Notes under the pieces: model-generated
Told to the model about the DNA's origin: nothing
Database searches by the model: none
Seen by the model: only the letters and a program-made list of their open reading frames with translations
Position numbers and translations under genes: made by a program
In this document: piece after piece, positions 62,421 through 64,000 of the stretch
Layout: the number at the start of each line of letters is the position of its first letter
Numbering within the stretch: the first letter of the stretch is position 1
Assembly: GCF_042679085.1 (NCBI RefSeq)
Contig: NZ_JBHTLQ010000015.1
Coordinates: 20,088-84,087 of the forward strand
Direction of reading: 5' to 3'
Source: Phenylobacterium conjunctum
GTDB taxonomy: Bacteria > Pseudomonadota > Alphaproteobacteria > Caulobacterales > Caulobacteraceae
DNA length: 64,000 nucleotides

Positions 62421-64000
62421 GTGGACGTCGTCTTCACCATCGTCTCGCGCAACTACGCCGCCCAGGCCGCGACCCTGATGGCGAGCCTGGCTGTCGCCGA
62501 GCCTGGCGTACGCCGGGTGGTGGCCGCGACGGACGGACCGATCCATTTCGCAGACCCTGGAATCGAGGTTCTGGACGCGAGCACGCTCGTTCCGGACTTC
62601 GCCGCCATGTGCGCCTGGTACGACGCCCTGGAGCTGAACACGGCGGTGAAGCCTCACGTGTTCCGCGCCCTGCTGGCCCGTCCGGAGACTGCGGCGGCCG
62701 TCTATCTGGACCCGGACATCTACGTCTATCGGCCGCTGGCCGAGGTGCGCGAGGCCCTGGCCCGCGCGCCCCTGGCCCTGACCCCGCACCTGACCCGGCC
62801 ATTGAAGGGCGAGGCCAACCCGTCCGACCACGTCATCCTGACCTCAGGGGCCTACAATCTCGGCTTCATGGCCGCCCGGGACGAGCCGCAGATCACCGCC
62901 CTCCTGGACTGGTGGGCGGACAAGCTGCGCTTCGACTGTCGCGTGGACTTCGCCGCCGGCCTGTTCACCGACCAGAAGTGGATGGACCTGGCGCCCGGCT
63001 TCGTCAGCGACCTGGCCCTGCTGCGGACCCCGGCCCTCAACCTCGCCTACTGGAACCTGGAAGGCCGGACGCTGGAGCGCGCCGGCCAGGGGTGGCGGGT
63101 GGATGGGGAGCCCCTGGGCTTCTTCCATTTTTCCGGGTTCGACCCCGAGCATCCCGACCTGTTGTCCAAGCACCAGGACCGCATCCGCATAACGCCCGGA
63201 TCAGCCCTCGCCGCGCTTTGCGCCGACTATGGCGCCGCCCTGCTGGCCAACGGTCATGTGCAGGCGCGCGCCACGCCCTATGGCCACAACACCTTCCCGT
63301 CCGGCCGCACGGTGACCGCCGAGCAGCGCCGACGGATGCTGAAGGCCGCCCGCGCCGGCGAGGACTTCGGCGGCGGCCTGACCGACCGGGCCGAAGCCTG
63401 GCTGGACGCTCCGGCCGGGGCGAGCCGCCAGCCGACCGCGGCGCCGGACGGCCCCTGGCTGGCGGGTTCCGATGAACTCGCCCTGCACCTGATCACCGCC
63501 TGGCCGGCCCCGGCGCCGGCGGCCCTGCTCGCCGCCCGTCATGACCTGCGCGCCCGGTTCAATGGCGACGCGGAGGGGCTGAAGGCCTGGCTGATCGGCC
63601 CCGAGGCCCTGGCCGGCCGCTTCGATCCACGGTTCCTGGGCGAACCGGTCACCGCCGACATGGCGCTCCGCGCGGCCCGCTACGCCTTTGGCGACGCCCG
63701 CGACCCTGACCTGGCCGCCTATGGCCTGGCCGGCCGCGCCGGCTGGTCGCCCGCCGCCCGTCCGGCCCTGGACGGCCCGGTCGCCCGGCTCGCCGGCCTG
63801 ACGCCCTTCCCGCAGGTGTTCCTGCGCATCTGGGAGGGGCGCACCGATCTGCAGCGGATGTTCCCGCTGACCACCCTGAGGAGCCGGTTCGGCTTCCTGC
63901 GCTGGCTGATCGGCGGCGGCCTGGCCGAGCATGGGATCGACGCCGCCGACCTGCCGGCCGCGGTCACGGGCCACCCCGCCTGGCGGCTGGCCCGGCTCAG
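62421..64000 (+). CDS. Glycosyltransferase with DPD motif, partial at right edge
   Basis: An open frame from GTG at 62421 that has no stop before the window ends, so at least 526 residues. The first about 270 residues are homologous to the 347-residue protein at 46887, with shared blocks VYLDPDIYVYRPL, YNLGFMAA, FTDQKWMDLAP and NLAYWNLEGR. After this comes an extra C-terminal region (from about 280) that the paralogue lacks and that I do not recognise. A 31-bp gap after the Wzt gene suggests co-transcription with the exporter. It should be a glycan-chain transferase; the C-terminal part may be a second catalytic or binding domain. Confidence 0.78.
   Translation, partial: MDVVFTIVSRNYAAQAATLMASLAVAEPGVRRVVAATDGPIHFADPGIEVLDASTLVPDFAAMCAWYDALELNTAVKPHVFRALLARPETAAAVYLDPDIYVYRPLAEVREALARAPLALTPHLTRPLKGEANPSDHVILTSGAYNLGFMAARDEPQITALLDWWADKLRFDCRVDFAAGLFTDQKWMDLAPGFVSDLALLRTPALNLAYWNLEGRTLERAGQGWRVDGEPLGFFHFSGFDPEHPDLLSKHQDRIRITPGSALAALCADYGAALLANGHVQARATPYGHNTFPSGRTVTAEQRRRMLKAARAGEDFGGGLTDRAEAWLDAPAGASRQPTAAPDGPWLAGSDELALHLITAWPAPAPAALLAARHDLRARFNGDAEGLKAWLIGPEALAGRFDPRFLGEPVTADMALRAARYAFGDARDPDLAAYGLAGRAGWSPAARPALDGPVARLAGLTPFPQVFLRIWEGRTDLQRMFPLTTLRSRFGFLRWLIGGGLAEHGIDAADLPAAVTGHPAWRLARL

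Overview
The window is a GC-rich alphaproteobacterial chromosome segment, most like Caulobacteraceae (Caulobacter or Phenylobacterium). The grounds are the phoR-pstC-pstA-pstB-phoU-phoB order without pstS, a PrtD/RsaD-type type I secretion pair beside an RTX protein, a lipid A block (msbA-like, DUF374, waaA, lpxK), and long palindromic intergenic elements. The genus is inference. No rRNA, tRNA, CRISPR array, insertion sequence or prophage was seen.

Region 1 (1-29.8 kb) is housekeeping. It starts with ubiA, a fatty acid desaturase, a small methyltransferase, a VOC protein and a secreted trypsin-like protease with an unrecognised N-terminal domain. These are followed by YkgJ, YdeI-like and MmcQ/YjbR proteins, a UbiD-family decarboxylase, MAPEG, PmbA/TldE, CysQ, DUF4170, DUF1287 and a Cys-based phosphatase. 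Next is an outer-membrane lipid block (ABC exporter, DUF374 acyltransferase, CDF metal exporter, waaA, lpxK). An APH-type kinase, purD and the full phosphate-sensing/uptake operon on the minus strand come after it. phoR is divergent from an OprP-type porin across a short region holding a Pho-box-like site. A SemiSWEET protein closes the region.

Region 2 (29.8-64 kb) is an accessory surface-glycan and S-layer-like locus. It begins with a TPR protein fused to an OGT-type (GT41) glycosyltransferase. A minus-strand operon (rfbF, rfbG, a C-methyltransferase, an RmlC-like epimerase, an acyltransferase and a reductase) looks able to make a CDP-linked branched 6-deoxyhexose. After a CmcI-type methyltransferase and a sulfotransferase comes an ABC/HlyD type I secretion pair with its RTX beta-roll substrate and a strong terminator. 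The remainder is glycan assembly and decoration: several glycosyltransferases, a second sulfotransferase, a GNAT and PIG-L deacetylase pair, a putative lipid-linked-sugar (Gtr-like) trio, and a Wzm/Wzt ABC exporter. A final glycosyltransferase runs off the right edge.

The most unusual feature is a degenerate repeat of about 38 residues (HPLF...YYL..NPDVA...NPL.HYL..GWREGR.P). It occurs about 18 times in three proteins of region 2: one carries only repeats, one has repeats plus a GT-B enzyme, and one has repeats plus GT2 plus a WbsX/GH99-like domain. I do not recognise it as a named domain. Together with the type I secreted RTX protein, two sulfotransferases, a deacetylase and a CDP-sugar pathway, it suggests a little-described surface system in which a secreted beta-roll protein and a sulfated or N-modified polysaccharide are made together.
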